A stretch of 7,000 nt of DNA from JBOFOR01 sp051659545 (GTDB lineage Bacteria > Bacillota > Clostridia > Peptostreptococcales > Peptostreptococcaceae). Shown in pieces: positions 5,494 to 7,000 of the stretch. The position numbers and the translations under genes are program-made. The notes beneath the pieces are model-generated. The model was not told the DNA's origin and ran no database searches. It worked only from the letters and a program-made list of their open reading frames with translations. Position 1 is the first letter of the stretch. Every line of letters begins with the position of its first letter. The DNA is taken from NCBI RefSeq assembly GCF_051659545.1, contig NZ_JBOFOR010000063.1, forward strand, positions 1 through 7,000. The letters are read 5' to 3'.

Positions 5494-6750
5494 CTATGCT
5501 CCAACTAACTTATACTTGAAACCTATTTTTTCTAACTTATCTTTATCTAAGAAATTTCTTGTATCTAAAATTAAATTGCCACTCATTACTTCAATTATTT
5601 CTTTAAAATCTATATATTTAAATACACTATGGTTTACACCTATTACTAATATACTACTATTTTTTACACACTTAAATAAATCATCCTCTATTAAAGCGTG
5701 CTCTTTTACATAAGGGTCATATATAGAAACTTCATAATTATTTTCTTGAAGAATATCAATAAGGTCAACAATAGGACTTTGTCTTATATCATCAATGTCT
5801 GCCTTATATGTCATTCCAAGTATAGAAACTTTTTTATTACCTCTTGTATGCTTTATTAAGCAATCTATGTTATTAAAAATATATCTAGGCATTGAATCAT
5901 TTGTGAGTCTAGATAGTTTTATTATATTTGATAGGTTAGGGCTATTTTCAACAATAAACCATGGATCCACAGCTAAGCAATGTCCACCTACTCCCGGTCC
6001 TGGATCTAATAGATTAACTCGTGGATGCTTATTAGAATATTTAATTACATTCCAAATGTTTATACTCATAGAGTCACATATTTTTAATAACTCATTAGAT
6101 AGAGCTATATTTACATCTCTATAAGTATTTTCTACCAATTTTACCATTTCTGCAGTTTTTGTATCTGTTATATATATATCTCCTCTTACAAAACATTCGT
6201 AAATTTGTTTTACTATTAGAGCAGATGCTTCATTTATTCCACCGATTACTCTGTGATTATTTGCTAATTCAGTTAATATATTTCCAGGAAGTACTCTTTC
6301 TGGACAATAGGCTAAGTACAAATCTTCTCCTACTTTTAAATTGGTACTCTCAAGTATCGGTTTTAGTATATCTTTAGTTGTACCTACAGGCGATGTTGAC
6401 TCTAAGATTACGACATTACCTTTTTTTAAATATGGAAGTATTGAGTTCATTGCATTTAGTACATAATCTAAGTTTGCTTTTTTTTCTTCATTTATTGGAG
6501 TAGGTACAGCAATAATAAATACATCAGCCTCACAAGGTACATTTATAGCTATTAAGTTTTTATTTTTTACAACTTCTTTTACTAATTTGTCAAGATGTGG
6601 TTCTTTGATAAGAATTTTTCCCATTTTTAAATTTTCAACTACTTTTTTATTTGTATCTACCCCAATTACATTATGCCCACAACTTGCAAGCATAGCAGCT
6701 GTCGGAAGTCCTATATATCCAAGTCCAACTATGCAAATTTTCTTATTCAT
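5494..6750 (-). CDS. wecC: UDP-N-acetyl-D-mannosaminuronate (UDP-ManNAc) dehydrogenase, WecC type
   Basis: A cytosolic NAD-dependent enzyme that oxidises C6 of UDP-ManNAc in two steps to UDP-ManNAcA, an acidic sugar donor for capsule, enterobacterial-common-antigen-like or teichuronic polymers. The 418 residues are full length. The N-terminal Rossmann fold has GLGYIGLPTA (9-18); VPTPI (82-86), ESTSPVGTT (117-125) and YCPERVLPG (148-156) follow. The central domain carries EMVKLVENTYRDVNIAL (201-217) and the catalytic-cysteine motif GPGVGGHC (251-258, Cys258). 'PGPGVGGHC.AVDPWF' is characteristic of WecC rather than of UDP-glucose dehydrogenase. The C-terminal domain has LGMTYKADIDDIRQSP (311-326). 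ATG (6748-6750) lies eight bases after GGGAG. No UDP-GlcNAc 2-epimerase, the usual partner, is within view. The following operon genes are broken, so the sugar may now serve another pathway. Confidence 0.9.
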   Translation of the reverse strand: MNKKICIVGLGYIGLPTAAMLASCGHNVIGVDTNKKVVENLKMGKILIKEPHLDKLVKEVVKNKNLIAINVPCEADVFIIAVPTPINEEKKANLDYVLNAMNSILPYLKKGNVVILESTSPVGTTKDILKPILESTNLKVGEDLYLAYCPERVLPGNILTELANNHRVIGGINEASALIVKQIYECFVRGDIYITDTKTAEMVKLVENTYRDVNIALSNELLKICDSMSINIWNVIKYSNKHPRVNLLDPGPGVGGHCLAVDPWFIVENSPNLSNIIKLSRLTNDSMPRYIFNNIDCLIKHTRGNKKVSILGMTYKADIDDIRQSPIVDLIDILQENNYEVSIYDPYVKEHALIEDDLFKCVKNSSILVIGVNHSVFKYIDFKEIIEVMSGNLILDTRNFLDKDKLEKIGFKYKLVGA

Positions 6751-6796
6751 ATTTATTACTCCCTATTTATTTTTTTTTACCAAACTTAAAAATTAG

Positions 6797-6824
6797 AATT
6801 TATTTATAATATGATAAATAAATT
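6797..6824. repeat. Perfect 11-base AT-only inverted repeat before the dehydrogenase gene
   Basis: AATTTATTTAT (6797-6807) and ATAAATAAATT (6814-6824) are exact inverted copies around a six-base loop. The repeat overlaps the proposed sigma-K -10 element. It might be an operator, or a weak terminator of the upstream gene, but a stem with no G or C is not strong and the following T-run on the minus strand is interrupted. Confidence 0.35.
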
Positions 6825-6833
6825 TATTTTGTT
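6805..6833 (-). promoter_or_regulatory. Sigma-K-like promoter candidate for the dehydrogenase operon
   Basis: Minus strand: AACA (6830-6833) matches the -35 mACm exactly. After 16 bases comes CATATTATA (6805-6813), which matches CATAnnnTA exactly. Transcription would begin near 6797, about 47 bases before the ATG. This is a full consensus match, but the elements are AT-rich and a chance hit is possible. Confidence 0.4.
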
Positions 6834-6859
6834 ACTTTACATTTATCGACAACTGTATT

Positions 6860-7000
6860 TTAAATAGTTATATTTTTTATTACATCATCATTGTTATTTA
6901 TTTTAAATATATTTTCAATCTTAGAGATAGTATAATATTCTGATATCAAATTATATTTATCTATAGAGAAATATTTCAAACCAAACTTATGCTTATCTAT
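6860..7000 (-). CDS. Unidentified protein, C-terminal 46 residues (enters from the right edge)
   Basis: A minus-strand frame is open from the window edge to TAA at 6860-6862. It encodes 46 residues with a plausible coding pattern (HKFGLKYFSIDKYNLISEYY, then a Lys/Asn/Ile-rich end). No family motif is visible in this tail. It ends 110 bases before the dehydrogenase start, on the same strand. By position it may be another polysaccharide gene, such as a glycosyltransferase, polymerase or epimerase, but nothing in the residues proves this. Confidence 0.5.
   Translation of the reverse strand: MDKHKFGLKYFSIDKYNLISEYYTISKIENIFKINNNDDVIKNITI

Noticed and set aside
5516..6796. Plus-strand open frames across the dehydrogenase gene
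   Set aside because: They lie opposite a full-length, motif-complete enzyme; the low-complexity Leu/Ser/Phe products are typical of antisense AT-rich DNA.
6797..6824. AT-only hairpin as a terminator of the right-edge gene
   Set aside because: No GC pairs and no clean T-run; kept only as an inverted repeat.

Overview
The DNA is strongly AT-rich, uses GGAGG-type ribosome binding sites and TTG starts, and its proteins look clostridial. I infer a spore-forming member of the Clostridia, most like the Peptostreptococcaceae (Paraclostridium, Paeniclostridium, Clostridioides, Romboutsia). This rests on composition and protein style, not on a database match. Every intact gene lies on the minus strand.

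Layout from right to left, which is the direction of transcription. The tail of an unrecognised gene enters at the right edge (6860-7000). Next is an intact UDP-N-acetyl-D-mannosaminuronate dehydrogenase (wecC-like, 5494-6750). Only 23 bases after it begins a 1.5-kb scar (about 3936-5470) made almost wholly of broken polysaccharide genes. In order these are: the first 52 codons of a rhamnosyltransferase-like enzyme, the C-terminal part of a family-2 glycosyltransferase (GT2), the first 47 codons of a DUF6270-like protein, a 60% GC island with nested inverted repeats, a plus-strand glycosyltransferase C-terminus with a frameshift, and a GT2 N-terminus fused in frame to the tail of a hexapeptide acetyltransferase.

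Left of the scar are three intact minus-strand genes. They are a 172-residue protein of unknown function with its own terminator (3356-3874), a membrane-anchored cell-wall protein with a C-terminal 3D domain (2215-3021), and a phosphoglucomutase/phosphomannomutase (367-2064) that ends at a clear terminator. The first 81 bases encode the N-terminus of what looks like an IS transposase running off the left edge.

The common theme is the cell envelope: the mutase supplies hexose-1-phosphates, the dehydrogenase makes an acidic sugar nucleotide, and the broken genes are what is left of an assembly and decoration cluster. Regulatory hints agree with this. A perfect WalR-type box (TGTAAC-N5-TGTAAC) lies upstream of the 3D-domain gene. 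The same nine-base sigma-K-like -10 element (CATATTATA), with a -35-like AAC 16 bases upstream, precedes both the dehydrogenase and the 172-residue gene, which suggests mother-cell, spore-surface expression. No tRNA, rRNA or CRISPR array was seen.
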